From: GCA-016699835 sp964543905
GTDB taxonomy: Bacteria; Planctomycetota; Phycisphaerae; Phycisphaerales; UBA1924
Reading direction: 5' to 3'
Length of the DNA: 64,000 bases
Assembly: GCA_964543905.1 (NCBI GenBank)
Contig: CAZIZO010000004.1
Coordinates: forward strand, 186,001-250,000
Below, piece by piece: positions 17,534 through 26,622 of the stretch (the first letter of the stretch is position 1; every line of letters starts with the position of its first letter). The notes beneath the pieces are model-generated. The model was given only the letters and a program-made list of their open reading frames with translations. It was not told the DNA's origin and did not search any database. A program made the translations under genes and the position numbers.

Positions 17534-18115
17534 GTGACGTCGTCGGCGGGTCCATCTCTGGTGAGCGATGAGTCGCTGGTTCGGCGGGTCGCGTCGGGCG
17601 ACCAGACGGCGTATCTCATGCTGTACCAGCGATACGCGCCGCGGCTCATGGGGTTGATCGTGTCCGTGCTGCGCGATCGCAACTTGGCGGAGGACGTGCT
17701 CCAGAAGGTGATGCTGGAGGTGTGGGAGCGCCATGCCGCGCGGTATCAGCCCGTTTTGGGAAGCGTGGAGGGTTGGCTGCTGAGGCTGGCCAAGTCGAGA
17801 TCGATCGACGCGGTGCGTTCGAGCGAGCGGCGAAAGAGCGTGGCGATCGAGGACGTGACGCCGCCTGTTGCCGGTGGTTCGTCGGCGTCTTCGGTGGGAT
17901 TGGACGAGAACGAGCGGCGGGCGTTGCACGCGGCGATCGCGGGATTGCCGGAGGACGAGCGCCAGCCGATCGTGCTGGCGTACATCCATGGACTTTCCAG
18001 GGAGGAGATCGCGGAACAGTGCCAAGTGCCCGTGGGAACGGTGAAGACGCGTATTCGCCGTGCGACGTCCCGTCTGCGTGAAGCCCTGTCGTCGATGGGA
18101 GGGAAGCGCTCATGA
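17534..18115 (+). CDS. ECF sigma factor, SigK type
   Basis: 193 residues. Region 2 (about 20-90) includes LRDRNLAEDVLQKVMLEVW and GWLLRLAKSRSIDAVRSSER. Region 4 (about 130-185) includes LPEDERQPIVLAYIHGLSRE and the helix-turn-helix ending PVGTVKTRIRRATSRLREAL. It overlaps the next gene, an RskA-type anti-sigma factor, by four bases. The start is a GTG with GGGAGG eleven bases upstream, a slightly long spacing. The pair resembles SigK/RskA systems, in which proteolysis of the anti-sigma releases the sigma; the inducing signal here is unknown. Confidence 0.9.
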   Translation: MTSSAGPSLVSDESLVRRVASGDQTAYLMLYQRYAPRLMGLIVSVLRDRNLAEDVLQKVMLEVWERHAARYQPVLGSVEGWLLRLAKSRSIDAVRSSERRKSVAIEDVTPPVAGGSSASSVGLDENERRALHAAIAGLPEDERQPIVLAYIHGLSREEIAEQCQVPVGTVKTRIRRATSRLREALSSMGGKRS

Positions 18116-18945
18116 CGCCCAACCTTTCGCAGCACGAGATCGCGGAACTGGCGTCGATATACGCGCTGGGGCTGCTGCCGACGGCCGAGCACGAGGCGTT
18201 TGAGGCGCGCCTGCTGGCGGGCGACGCCGCGTACGTGGCGGAGTTTGAGAAGGTCCGCGGGGTGGGTGACGTGCTGCTGCGTGAGGCGGCGCCGATGGCG
18301 GCGCCGCCGGCGAAGTTGCCCCCCGTGAAGGGCGGGGCGGAAGCCCAGGGCGCGGGCGATGGTTCGCTCACGTTTGTGGCTCCGGCCCAGCAGGTCCGGT
18401 TCTGGCGGACGAGCGCCGCGTTTGGATGGATGGCCGCCGCCGCGAGCCTCGTCTTCGCCCTCGTCCTCTGGCAGCGCACGAGGCCCACGCCGGCGCCCAC
18501 CCCCCCGACGCCCGCGCCGGTGACGATCGCGACGATCGAGGCGATGCCCGGGACGGCGAAGTTGACCTGGTCGCCGTGGCCCACGAAGGCCGCGGGCGAG
18601 GTGCCCAGCGCGCCCGCCGCGGGCGTTCCGGTTCCGGGCGCCGAGAAGATCACCGGGCGCGTCGCGTGGAACAATGAGGTGCAGGACGGCTTCGTCGAAC
18701 TCGCGAACCTCCCCAGCGTCGGCGCGGACGAGCAGTATCAGTTGTGGATCATCGATGGTGACCAACCCGCGCCGATCAGCGCGGGCGTCTTCGATCCGGC
18801 GCCGGGCACCACCACGGTGCGCATGAGGCCGTTTGTCCGCGTCAGCAAGCCCGCCGCCGTGGCGGTCACGATCGAGAAGAAGGGCGGCGTGGTCGTGCCC
18901 GACCAGACAAAGCGGGTTGTGGTCGCACCGGTCCCGAAGGGATGA
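18112..18945 (+). CDS. RskA-family anti-sigma-K factor
   Basis: 277 residues. A short N-terminal helical domain (EIAELASIYALGLLPTAEHE) typical of anti-sigma-K proteins would bind the sigma factor. A single membrane span lies near residues 103-120 (FGWMAAAASLVFALVLW), followed by a Pro-rich stretch. The extracytoplasmic RskA domain (about 145-275) includes GRVAWNNEVQDGFVELANLP, DEQYQLWIIDGDQPAPISAG and AVAVTIEKKGGVVVPD. Its ATG overlaps the sigma stop. The partner is certain from coupling. Confidence 0.9.
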   Translation: MTPNLSQHEIAELASIYALGLLPTAEHEAFEARLLAGDAAYVAEFEKVRGVGDVLLREAAPMAAPPAKLPPVKGGAEAQGAGDGSLTFVAPAQQVRFWRTSAAFGWMAAAASLVFALVLWQRTRPTPAPTPPTPAPVTIATIEAMPGTAKLTWSPWPTKAAGEVPSAPAAGVPVPGAEKITGRVAWNNEVQDGFVELANLPSVGADEQYQLWIIDGDQPAPISAGVFDPAPGTTTVRMRPFVRVSKPAAVAVTIEKKGGVVVPDQTKRVVVAPVPKG

Positions 18946-19021
18946 GCGGGCAACGTTGGGATGAGATGAACGAAGAGGGTTCGGGCCCGCGTTGGGCAGA
19001 CGCACAAGTGTGTGTGCCCTG

Positions 19022-20068
19022 TCAGCAGCCTTGCTCGAAGCGGAGGAGGAAGTACAGCAGGTCGTCGATGGTGACGCCGCCGTCGCGTGTGCCGGTGGAA
19101 GATCCGTTGTCTACGTCGGCGGCGAGTGAGCCGGCCTCGAAGACGCTGAGGTAATAGAGGAGGTCGTCGATGGTGACGCCGCCGTCGGGGGTGCCGGTGT
19201 TGGTCCCATCGTCGAGGTCGGCCACGCAGCGAGGGCGGAGGTCATCGAGATGGGCGATGAGTTCTCGGAGGGTGATCTCCACGGCCTGGATGCCGATGGC
19301 CTGGTTCAGGCTCTGGCCGACGTGGATGTGGCCCGCGGCCAGGTTGCGGAAGGGATCATCGGGGGCGCTGTGGTCGTCGTGGTACCAGGCGCCGAGGTAG
19401 GCGATGTAGCCCGAGAGGAAGGAGCCGGCGAAATCGAAGGCGTTGGGATTGGAGGGGTTGTAGTTGGCGATGAAGGGGTCGATGGACGTGGACGGGAGTT
19501 GGACCTCGATCGCATTGACGATGCGCTGCATGGGGAGCGACGATTCGCGGATGCGGCCGACGGGTTCGGCGGCGATGGGCACGTCGGAGGGAAAGCGGAT
19601 CTCGGGAGCAACGGAGTAGTCGGCGGTATAGAACGGGACGGTGCGTCCTGGGGGGTTGGCTTCGCCCGAGAGGCGGAAGCGCTGGTAGGCGGGCTCCATC
19701 TCCCAGCCGATGGCGGTGTTGGCGCGGCTGAAGGTGATGATCGCGATGGGGCGGACCTGGGAAGTGATGCGAGCCCAATCGGCGGCGGTGTCCTGATAGT
19801 CAACCTCAAAATCACCGGTTCCTCGGCCCCAGTTGCAGCATGGGCCGGAAAACTCGGGGAAGTAGGCCTCGATGTCGTAGCCACGCCCTTCCCAGTTGGA
19901 GCCCACGTAGACCGGATTCTGGGCCGGGTTGGGGCTGAACTGGCGGACGATGTTGTTCGTGGGAGGCCAATACCCAGTGAGGAGGATCTTGGGGCGCTGC
20001 GCGAGCACGGGCGACGCGAGGGCGAGGGGAAGGGCCACGAACGGGACTAACCAAGGAATAGACTCCAT
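19022..20068 (-). CDS. exported pyroglutamyl-peptidase-like protein with Gly-Cys dockerin-like tail
   Basis: 348 residues. A signal peptide (1-23) ends ASPVLAQ. The domain from 24 to about 275 opens with KILLTGYWPPTNN and resembles peptidase family C15: AGSFLSGYIAYLGAWY aligns with the active-site AGxxxCNxxxY of pyroglutamyl peptidases, but Ser stands where the nucleophilic Cys should be; the His-containing GHIHVGQSL matches the family's H-I/V-P segment. The last 69 residues are two DxDxGTxTGTPDGGVTIDDLL repeats ending in QGC. The start at 20068 matches a TACGCT box six bases upstream. Probably exported and anchored or assembled through the tail; enzymatic activity is doubtful given the Ser. 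Confidence 0.8.
   Translation of the reverse strand: MESIPWLVPFVALPLALASPVLAQRPKILLTGYWPPTNNIVRQFSPNPAQNPVYVGSNWEGRGYDIEAYFPEFSGPCCNWGRGTGDFEVDYQDTAADWARITSQVRPIAIITFSRANTAIGWEMEPAYQRFRLSGEANPPGRTVPFYTADYSVAPEIRFPSDVPIAAEPVGRIRESSLPMQRIVNAIEVQLPSTSIDPFIANYNPSNPNAFDFAGSFLSGYIAYLGAWYHDDHSAPDDPFRNLAAGHIHVGQSLNQAIGIQAVEITLRELIAHLDDLRPRCVADLDDGTNTGTPDGGVTIDDLLYYLSVFEAGSLAADVDNGSSTGTRDGGVTIDDLLYFLLRFEQGC
19025..19231 (-). repeat. paired dockerin-like tail, copy 1
   Basis: Two tandem modules of about 33-36 codons, each a D-rich loop (DLDDGTNTGTPDGGVTIDD and DVDNGSSTGTRDGGVTIDD) followed by LLYYL or LLYFL and an aromatic helix, ending in Gly-Cys and stop. The calcium-binding-loop pattern is that of dockerin/EF-hand repeats. 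The same tail ends the genes at 45254, 48506 and 49994. Confidence 0.85.
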
Positions 20069-20074
20069 CGACGC

Positions 20075-20080
20075 AGCGTA
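20075..20080 (-). promoter_or_regulatory. TACGCT -10-like box upstream of the C15-like gene
   Basis: On the minus strand TACGCT ends six bases before the ATG at 20068; candidate leaderless promoter, back to back with that of sucC. Confidence 0.42.
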
Positions 20081-20176
20081 CCGGGAACGGGCGTCCGCGC
20101 CAAGAGGAAAGCGCGCGGGAGGGAGGCTGGTGGGGGAGCAAGACGACGATCGGATCGACTTGTGCCGCGTTGTCGC

Positions 20177-20182
20177 TACCAT
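20177..20182 (+). promoter_or_regulatory. TACCAT -10-like box upstream of sucC
   Basis: TACCAT ends seven bases before the sucC ATG at 20190. No ribosome-binding site is present between. Confidence 0.42.
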
Positions 20183-20189
20183 CGCGTCT

Positions 20190-21434
20190 ATGAAGATCCA
20201 TGAGTACCAGGCGCGGGAGTTGTTGGCGGCGTACAAGATTCCCGTGCCGAACGCGCGGGTGATCGTGAACATGGACGACGCGGCGTCGGCGTTCAAGGAC
20301 GCCACGCGCGGGATGGGGAATCCGCTCGCCGTCGTGAAGGCGCAGGTGTTTGCGGGCGGGCGAGGCAAGGCGGGCTTTGTGAAACTGGTCAAGACGGCGG
20401 AGGAGGCCACCGAGGCGGCGCGGTTCATGTTCAAGAACCGGATGAAGAGCCCGCAGACGCCGCCCGAGGGGCTGGAAGTCAAGAAGTTGCTGATCGGCAC
20501 GGCGGCGGACATCGCGAAGCGCGCCACGGGGGGGAATGAAGAGTTCTACCTGGCGATCACGACGGATCGGAAGACGAGGCGGAACGTCCTCATCGCCAGC
20601 CGAGAGGGTGGGGTGGAGATTGAAGAGGTGGCGCACAAGAACCCCGCGGCCATCCTGAAGGTGCCGCTGCACCCGATCATGGGGTTGCAGGCGTTCCAGG
20701 CGCGGGACCTGGCCTTTGCGCTGGGGTTCAAGGGAAAGCAGGTCGCGCAGGCCGTGGGCGTGATGATGGCGCTGTCGAAGTTGTACGTGGAGAAGGATTG
20801 CACGCTGGCGGAAATCAACCCGCTGGTGATCACCACGCCCACAGCCGAAAACCCGGACGGGCAGGTGCTGGCGATCGACGCGAAGTTCAACTTTGATGAC
20901 AACGGGCTGTTCCGCCACAAGGAGTTGACGGAGTTCGCGGACACCAGCGAAGAGAATCCGGCCGAGACGCGGGCCAGCAAGTTCGGGCTGACGTACATCG
21001 CGTTGGACGGGAACATCGGCTGCCTGGTCAACGGGGCCGGGTTGGCGATGGCCACGATGGACGTGATCAAGTTGCACGGGGGGGAGCCCGCGAACTTTCT
21101 GGACGTGGGCGGGAGCGCCAGCGAAGAGGCGGTGACCGAGGCGTTCTCGATCATCCTGAGTGATCCGAAGGTGAAGGGCGTGCTCGTCAACATCTTTGGC
21201 GGGATCATGAAGTGCGACGTGATCGCGCAGGGGATCATCAACGCGGCGAGCAAGCACAAGAACGCGGACGGGAGCGTGGGGTTCAAGGTTCCGCTCGTCG
21301 TGCGCCTGGAGGGCACGAACGTGGAGGCGGGTCGGAAGTTGCTGAGCGAAGCGCGCAGCAAGATCCCGACGATGCAGCCGGGGACGGACCTTTCGGACGC
21401 CGCGAAGAAGGTGTGTGCCGCGGTCGGGGGGTAA
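20190..21434 (+). CDS. sucC: succinate-CoA ligase (ADP-forming) subunit beta
   Basis: 414 residues. The ATP-grasp subunit of the TCA-cycle enzyme that makes ATP or GTP from succinyl-CoA. KIHEYQARELLAAYKIPVP, VKAQVFAGGRGKAGFVKL, AEINPLVIT and the C-terminal GNIGCLVNGAGLAMATMD, FLDVGGSASEEAV and NIFGGIMKCDVIAQGI are diagnostic. The start at 20190 begins exactly at the family's MKIHEYQ. The alpha subunit sucD, normally the next gene, is absent: fliF follows. The partner must be encoded elsewhere. Confidence 0.95.
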   Translation: MKIHEYQARELLAAYKIPVPNARVIVNMDDAASAFKDATRGMGNPLAVVKAQVFAGGRGKAGFVKLVKTAEEATEAARFMFKNRMKSPQTPPEGLEVKKLLIGTAADIAKRATGGNEEFYLAITTDRKTRRNVLIASREGGVEIEEVAHKNPAAILKVPLHPIMGLQAFQARDLAFALGFKGKQVAQAVGVMMALSKLYVEKDCTLAEINPLVITTPTAENPDGQVLAIDAKFNFDDNGLFRHKELTEFADTSEENPAETRASKFGLTYIALDGNIGCLVNGAGLAMATMDVIKLHGGEPANFLDVGGSASEEAVTEAFSIILSDPKVKGVLVNIFGGIMKCDVIAQGIINAASKHKNADGSVGFKVPLVVRLEGTNVEAGRKLLSEARSKIPTMQPGTDLSDAAKKVCAAVGG

Positions 21435-21589
21435 GGGCGTCGTCGCCTGGATGGGGAGGTCCCCCTTGTTGGATGACCGCAGGTTTCAAGCGTGAGCGCG
21501 GAGGCTACCGAATCTAGGCCCGTGCGTGGCGGAGTCTGCGCATGCCGCGCATGGACTGCGCGGCACCCCCCGGCACGGAGGCTCGCGCG

Positions 21590-23338
21590 ATGGGACAGTT
21601 TCGGGAGATGCTGGCGACGATCCAGAAGCATCTGGGCGGGCTGAGCGCCTCGAGCAAACTGCTGATCGCGAGCCTGGCGGTCATCATGGTGATGTCGCTC
21701 GGGTATGTGGCGATCTATTCAAGCCGATCGAAGTTCGTGGAACTGATGCCCGGGGTGCCCGCCGCCGAGCAGGCGAGCGCCGCGACGTATCTTCGAACGG
21801 TGAACCTTCCGGTCGAGGTCTCGGCGGATGGAAAGGTCATGGTCCCGGCGGAGGTCCAGGCGCAAGCGCGTGCGGCGTTGGGCGAGGGAGGCAAACTGCC
21901 CAGCGACAAGGCGGGCATGTTCGAGCAGATCCTCACCAAGCAGCACTGGATCAACTCGCGGGAGCAGAACGAGCGCTTGTTCCTGCTGGCGTTGCAGAAC
22001 CAACTGGCGCAGGACATCGCGCAGTTTCGCGGGATCAAGTCGGCGACCGTGATCCTCGACATCCCCGAGCCGGCGGGGCTCGGGCGGGCGGTGAAGCGTG
22101 CGACGGCGTCGGCGACGGTGCAGACCCGCGACGGGACCCCCTTGCCGCAGGCGACGGTCGACGCGATCGCGAGTTACATCGCCGGCAGCCGCGCGGGACT
22201 GGACCTCGATCGCGTTCGCGTGATCGACGCCACGACGGGACGCCAGCGGAAGGCGGCGGCGGATGGTGACCTGTCGTCGGCGACGTACCTCGAGCATGCC
22301 GCGAAGGTGGAAGCGCAGACGCACGAGAAGATCAGCGACCTGCTGTCGTACATCAACGGGGTGATCGTGGCGGTGACGGCGCAGGTGGACGTGACCAAGG
22401 TGAACTCGCAGACGACCTCGCACCTCCCGAAGGACAAGGGAACGCTCCAGATCGAGCGGCGCGTCAACACGGACGAGACGACGAGCACGCAAACGTCGCC
22501 CGGGGCCGAGCCCGGGATCGCGTCCAACGTGGGCATGGACGTGAATCGCGGCACGGCGACCGGAAGCAACGAGAAGAAGGTGAAGGAGGAAACGGACTTC
22601 GAGGTGCTCGCGGGCACGAAGACGGAGACGGTGGTGGACCCCAAGGGCATGCCCACGATGCTCGCGGTGTCGGTGAGCGTGCCGAGAAGTTTCGTGGCCG
22701 GGCTGCTCGCGTCGAGTGCGCCCGCGGGTGCGGCGACCGCGCCGGCGGGTGGGGCGGCGCCCGCAGGCCCGAGCGAGCAGGAGATCAACGACAAGTTTGA
22801 GAAGGACGTGAAGCCCACGATCGAGAAGTTGCTCCGCCCGCACGTTCGCGCGATGACGGTCCTGGCGAACGGGACCGCGACCGACGAGGCGATGACCCGC
22901 ATGCTCTCGGAGGCGATCAACGTGGCGATGATCCCGCTCGACGTGCAGGCGCCGCCCAGCGGTGCGGCGACGGCGGGCCTCCTGGGCGGGCTGGCGGGTG
23001 GTGGAACGCTCGGGCTTGGCGCGGGACTGATCGACAAGGCGGTGCTGGGCGTGCTCGCGGTGCTCTCGATCGGGATGATGCTGGTGCTGATCAAGAAGTC
23101 GGGCAAGCCGGTCGAACTGCCGACCGCGGAAGAGATCGTCGGCGTGCCGCCCGCGCTCGAAGGTGCGGTGGACCTGATCGGCGAGGCGGACGAGGCCGAG
23201 GCCGCGATGCAGGGCATCGAGGTGAACGAGGACGCGATGCAGATCCAACAGGTGCTGGAGCAGGTCGGAGAACTGGTGAACACGAATCCGGACTCGGCGG
23301 CGAAGTTGATCTCGCGCTGGATGACGCCTTCGGAGTAA
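21590..23338 (+). CDS. fliF: flagellar MS-ring protein FliF
   Basis: 582 residues. FliF forms the membrane ring on which the rotor and export apparatus assemble. Transmembrane helices lie near residues 27-48 and 482-500, with the large periplasmic part between them; the YscJ-like ring domains include FVELMPGVPAAEQASAATYL and QNQLAQDIAQFRGIKSATV. The C-terminal cytoplasmic tail, which binds FliG, is acidic (EADEAEAAMQGIEVNEDAMQ). The start has GGAGG eight bases upstream; a 16-codon upstream extension is less likely. It opens the flagellar cluster; fliE, flgB and flgC are not upstream. Confidence 0.94.
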   Translation: MGQFREMLATIQKHLGGLSASSKLLIASLAVIMVMSLGYVAIYSSRSKFVELMPGVPAAEQASAATYLRTVNLPVEVSADGKVMVPAEVQAQARAALGEGGKLPSDKAGMFEQILTKQHWINSREQNERLFLLALQNQLAQDIAQFRGIKSATVILDIPEPAGLGRAVKRATASATVQTRDGTPLPQATVDAIASYIAGSRAGLDLDRVRVIDATTGRQRKAAADGDLSSATYLEHAAKVEAQTHEKISDLLSYINGVIVAVTAQVDVTKVNSQTTSHLPKDKGTLQIERRVNTDETTSTQTSPGAEPGIASNVGMDVNRGTATGSNEKKVKEETDFEVLAGTKTETVVDPKGMPTMLAVSVSVPRSFVAGLLASSAPAGAATAPAGGAAPAGPSEQEINDKFEKDVKPTIEKLLRPHVRAMTVLANGTATDEAMTRMLSEAINVAMIPLDVQAPPSGAATAGLLGGLAGGGTLGLGAGLIDKAVLGVLAVLSIGMMLVLIKKSGKPVELPTAEEIVGVPPALEGAVDLIGEADEAEAAMQGIEVNEDAMQIQQVLEQVGELVNTNPDSAAKLISRWMTPSE

Positions 23339-23353
23339 GGAGCAGGGACACCC

Positions 23354-24394
23354 ATGCCGCGCAAGCCAAACGAGAAACTCCCGAGCGATCCGAATCAACT
23401 GGAGGGCCTGACCAAGGCCGCGATCCTGCTGCTCGCGGTGGGCACGGAGCGGGCGGCGAAGATCCTGCGGCAGTTGACGGCGGAGCAGGTGGAGGAGGTG
23501 ACCCGAGAACTGGCCGGATTGGGGCGGGTGCCGCAGCCGCTCGTGCACGCGGTGGTGCAGGAGTTCTACGACCTGACGATCGCGAGCCAGTACGCGTCGG
23601 AGGGTGGGCTGGATTACGCGAAGCAGATCCTCTCGAGCACGATGGACGGGAAGAACGCGGAGCGCGTGCTGGCGCAGATCCAGACGCAGGTGCAGAAGAC
23701 CCCCTTCGCGTTCCTGCAGCGGGCCGAGAGCGACAACCTGCTCACGTTCATCCAGGACGAGCATCCGCAGACGATCGCGCTCATCGTCTGCCACCTGGCG
23801 CACCACAAGGCGGCGGAAGTGCTGGGCGGGCTCCCGCTGCAGAAGCAGATCGAGGTGATCAAGCGCATCGCCAACATGGAGCAGACCAACCCGGAAGTGA
23901 TCAAGGAAGTCGAGAAGGGGCTCGAGAGCCGCTTGTCCAACATGCTGGTCCAGAGCATGGAAAAGGCGGGCGGCGTGCCGACCGTCGCGGAGGTGCTCAA
24001 CCTTGCGGATCGCGCCACGGAAAAATCGATCCTGGAGGGGCTGGAGGCGGAGGACCCCGACCTGGTGGAGCAGATTCGTCGATTGATGTTCGTGTTCGAG
24101 GACATCATGCGAGTCAACGACAAGGGCATCCAGGCGGTGCTCAAGGAAGTGGACAACCACGAACTCGCGCTGGCGCTCAAGACGGCCTCGCAGGAACTCC
24201 AGAACAAGATCCTCGCGAACATGTCGGAGCGCGCGTCGGCGCTGATCCGCGAGGACATGGAGTACATGGGCCCGGTGCGCGTGAGCGACGTGGAGGCGGC
24301 GCAGCAGCGGATCGTCGACATCGTCCGACGACTCGAAGAGGCGGGCGAGGTGGTCGTGCAGGGACGCGGCGGCGACTCGGACCTCCTGGTGTGA
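23354..24394 (+). CDS. fliG: flagellar motor switch protein FliG
   Basis: 346 residues. Rotor protein of the C ring that links FliF to the rest of the switch and contacts the stator. The N-terminal FliF-binding domain (LTKAAILLLAVGTERAAKIL) and the middle domain with HPQTIALIVCHLAHHKAAEV are clear. The C-terminal domain has LVEQIRRLMFVFEDIMRVND with the charged residues that face the stator. AAGGAG precedes the ATG by about ten bases. The gene begins 15 bases after fliF. Confidence 0.96.
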   Translation: MPRKPNEKLPSDPNQLEGLTKAAILLLAVGTERAAKILRQLTAEQVEEVTRELAGLGRVPQPLVHAVVQEFYDLTIASQYASEGGLDYAKQILSSTMDGKNAERVLAQIQTQVQKTPFAFLQRAESDNLLTFIQDEHPQTIALIVCHLAHHKAAEVLGGLPLQKQIEVIKRIANMEQTNPEVIKEVEKGLESRLSNMLVQSMEKAGGVPTVAEVLNLADRATEKSILEGLEAEDPDLVEQIRRLMFVFEDIMRVNDKGIQAVLKEVDNHELALALKTASQELQNKILANMSERASALIREDMEYMGPVRVSDVEAAQQRIVDIVRRLEEAGEVVVQGRGGDSDLLV

Positions 24395-24445
24395 GCAACT
24401 CGGCGCGACGCCTGAGGCGTCGCCCACAATGGAGCCAACGAACCC

Positions 24446-25168
24446 ATGGCGCTGCTTCGTCCATCCGAACTCGCAAGGCTCCCCCGCGAGGCGATCGTGC
24501 TCGACCTGGGCGATCTGGCGTCGCAGGGTCGGCAGATGTGCGCCGCGGCGCAAGCCCGTGCCGACGAGATCGTGGCGCAGGCTCGCGCCGAACGCGAGCG
24601 CATCCTGGCCGGCGCTCGCGAGGCCGGGTATGCCATTGGCCTGGAAGAGGGGCGGGCCACCGGGCGTGTGCAGGGGGAAGACGCCGGGCGGTGCGCGGCG
24701 ATCGCGGAGTGGCGCGAGCGCCTGTCGAAGTTGGAATCGGCCTGGGCCTCGGGCCTGTCGAAGTTTGAGGGCGAACGCGAGGGACTGTTGCGGGCGGCAC
24801 GCGAGGAACTCCTCGGGCTCGCGCTCCAGATCGCCGAGCGCGTGGTCAAGCGGCGCGTCGCGTGCGACCCCGGCCTCGTTGTGGAGCAGGTGGCGGCGGC
24901 GTCGGCGCAGTTGGCCAAGTCCTCGGGCGTGATCGTGCAGGTGCATCCGGATGACGTGGCGATCGTCGAGGCCGCATTCCCCGAACTTTCGAGGAAGTTC
25001 CTCGCGCTGAGGCACGCCAAGATCGCGGGAGACCCGGCACTGTCGCGAGGCTCGTGCGTGGTGCGCAGCCAGGCGGGCGGGATGATCGACGCCTCGCTCG
25101 AGACGCAACTGGATCGGATCGCGCGGGCGATCGTGCCCTCGGCGACGAGTGAACAGGAGGGGGCATGA
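24446..25168 (+). CDS. fliH: flagellar export stator protein FliH
   Basis: 240 residues. The N-terminal half is a coiled coil rich in Ala, Arg and Glu (ARADEIVAQARAERERILAG), then a GYAIGLEEGRATGRVQGEDA Gly-rich helix typical of FliH, and the C-terminal V-ATPase-E-like domain (LALQIAERVVKRRVACDPGL, HPDDVAIVE, and FVIGDPALSRG-like RGSCVVRSQAGGMIDAS). FliH holds and restrains the FliI ATPase. It overlaps fliI by four bases. Confidence 0.9.
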   Translation: MALLRPSELARLPREAIVLDLGDLASQGRQMCAAAQARADEIVAQARAERERILAGAREAGYAIGLEEGRATGRVQGEDAGRCAAIAEWRERLSKLESAWASGLSKFEGEREGLLRAAREELLGLALQIAERVVKRRVACDPGLVVEQVAAASAQLAKSSGVIVQVHPDDVAIVEAAFPELSRKFLALRHAKIAGDPALSRGSCVVRSQAGGMIDASLETQLDRIARAIVPSATSEQEGA

Positions 25169-26562
25169 GTTTCGCGGCGTTGGACTCGTGCTTCGCACAG
25201 GCCTCGGACGCGCTGCGCCGGACGCAGGCGCTCCGCCTCAGCGGCGTCGTGGCGGCGGTGCGAGGGCTGAGCGTCCTCGTCGAGGACCTGCCCGCGCCGG
25301 TGGGGTCGCTGGTGTCGATCCGTCGCGAGCATGGACTCTCCGACGCGCCGGTGTACGGCGAGGTGGTGGGACTTTCGGGCGGGCAGGCGATCGTGATGCT
25401 GCTGGCGCAGGCCACGGGGATTCGCGCCGGAGATCGCGTCGTGTGCGAGCAGGTGGACCCCACCGCGCGGGTGGGCCCGGGGTTGCTCGGCCGTGTGGTC
25501 GATGGGTTCGGCCGCGCGATCGATTCGCTGGGGGCGGTCGTCTCGGGCCCGGCGCGATTGCTCAGCCCGGAGCCGATCGGCGCGATGAAGCGGCGTCGCA
25601 TCACCGAAGCGATGCACACGGGGCTGCGGGCGATCGATCTCTTCACGACGCTCGGCAAGGGGCAGCGCATCGGGGTCTTTGCCGGGCCGGGCGTGGGCAA
25701 ATCCACGTTGATGGGCACGATCGCGAAGCGATCGGCGGCCCACGTGAACGTCATCGCGCTGATCGGTGAGCGAGGGCGCGAGGTCAAGGACTTCATCGAG
25801 CACAGCCTGGGGCCCGAAGGGCTCGCGAAGAGCGTGGTCGTGGTCGCGACGGGGGACGAGTCGCCCCTCCTCCGCTTGCGGGCGGCCCGACTGGCGTGCA
25901 CGGCGGCGGAGTTCTTCCGCGATGCCGGGCTTGATGTCATGCTCATGATGGACTCGATCACACGCTTCGCGCACGCGCAGCGACAGGTCGGGCTCAGCGT
26001 GGGCGAGCCCCCGGCGACCAAGGGATACACGCCCAGCGTCTTCGCACAGATGGCGCTGCTTCTCGAGCGTGCGGGGGCGCTCGACGTGACACGCGACGCG
26101 AGCATCGCGGGTGGTTCGATCACCGGGTTGTACACGATCCTGGTGGAAGGTGACGACATGACGGAGCCCGTGGCGGACGCGGCGCGCGGCATCCTCGACG
26201 GGCACATCATCCTCTCTCGCAAACTGGCGCAGAAGGCGCACTATCCGGCGATCGACGTCATGGACTCGGTGAGCCGCGTGGCCGACGACGTGTGCGATGG
26301 CGAGCACATCCGGGCACGCCAGCAGGTCCTGCGCCTCCTCGCCATCTATCGCGAGGTTGAGGACCTGGTGCAGATCGGCGCGTACGCCCGAGGAAGCAAC
26401 CCGGAAGCCGACGTCGCGATCGATCTGCACCCGCAACTGAACGAACTGCTGAGGCAGGGGAAGGGAGACGTGACGCCCTTCGACGCGTCTCGCGCCATGC
26501 TGCTGAAACTGGCCGCCACGGCGGGCGAGATGCGCAAGGGCAAAGGAGCACGCCGGGCCTGA
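25165..26562 (+). CDS. fliI: flagellar export ATPase FliI
   Basis: 465 residues. F1-beta-like ATPase that energises export of flagellar subunits. The Walker A loop is GPGVGKSTLMG (near 174-184), the Walker B strand is VMLMMDSITRFAHAQRQVGL (Asp near 262), and SVGEPPATKGYTPSVF is the FliI/YscN signature. Also present are GLLGRVVDGFGRAIDSLG and the C-terminal helical domain LVQIGAYARGSNPEADVAID. Its ATG overlaps the fliH stop. Confidence 0.96.
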   Translation: MSFAALDSCFAQASDALRRTQALRLSGVVAAVRGLSVLVEDLPAPVGSLVSIRREHGLSDAPVYGEVVGLSGGQAIVMLLAQATGIRAGDRVVCEQVDPTARVGPGLLGRVVDGFGRAIDSLGAVVSGPARLLSPEPIGAMKRRRITEAMHTGLRAIDLFTTLGKGQRIGVFAGPGVGKSTLMGTIAKRSAAHVNVIALIGERGREVKDFIEHSLGPEGLAKSVVVVATGDESPLLRLRAARLACTAAEFFRDAGLDVMLMMDSITRFAHAQRQVGLSVGEPPATKGYTPSVFAQMALLLERAGALDVTRDASIAGGSITGLYTILVEGDDMTEPVADAARGILDGHIILSRKLAQKAHYPAIDVMDSVSRVADDVCDGEHIRARQQVLRLLAIYREVEDLVQIGAYARGSNPEADVAIDLHPQLNELLRQGKGDVTPFDASRAMLLKLAATAGEMRKGKGARRA

Positions 26563-26622
26563 TGGGACGTGGTCCCGGGCTCGACGGGCTTGTGGTAAGT
26601 ATGTGTTCAAGGGGTCGTCGGG

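Noticed and set aside
21719..25198. 1159-codon minus-strand open frame across fliF-fliG-fliH
   Set aside because: Mirror frame of genuine flagellar genes; translated sequence is Arg/His/Leu-rich with no family resemblance.
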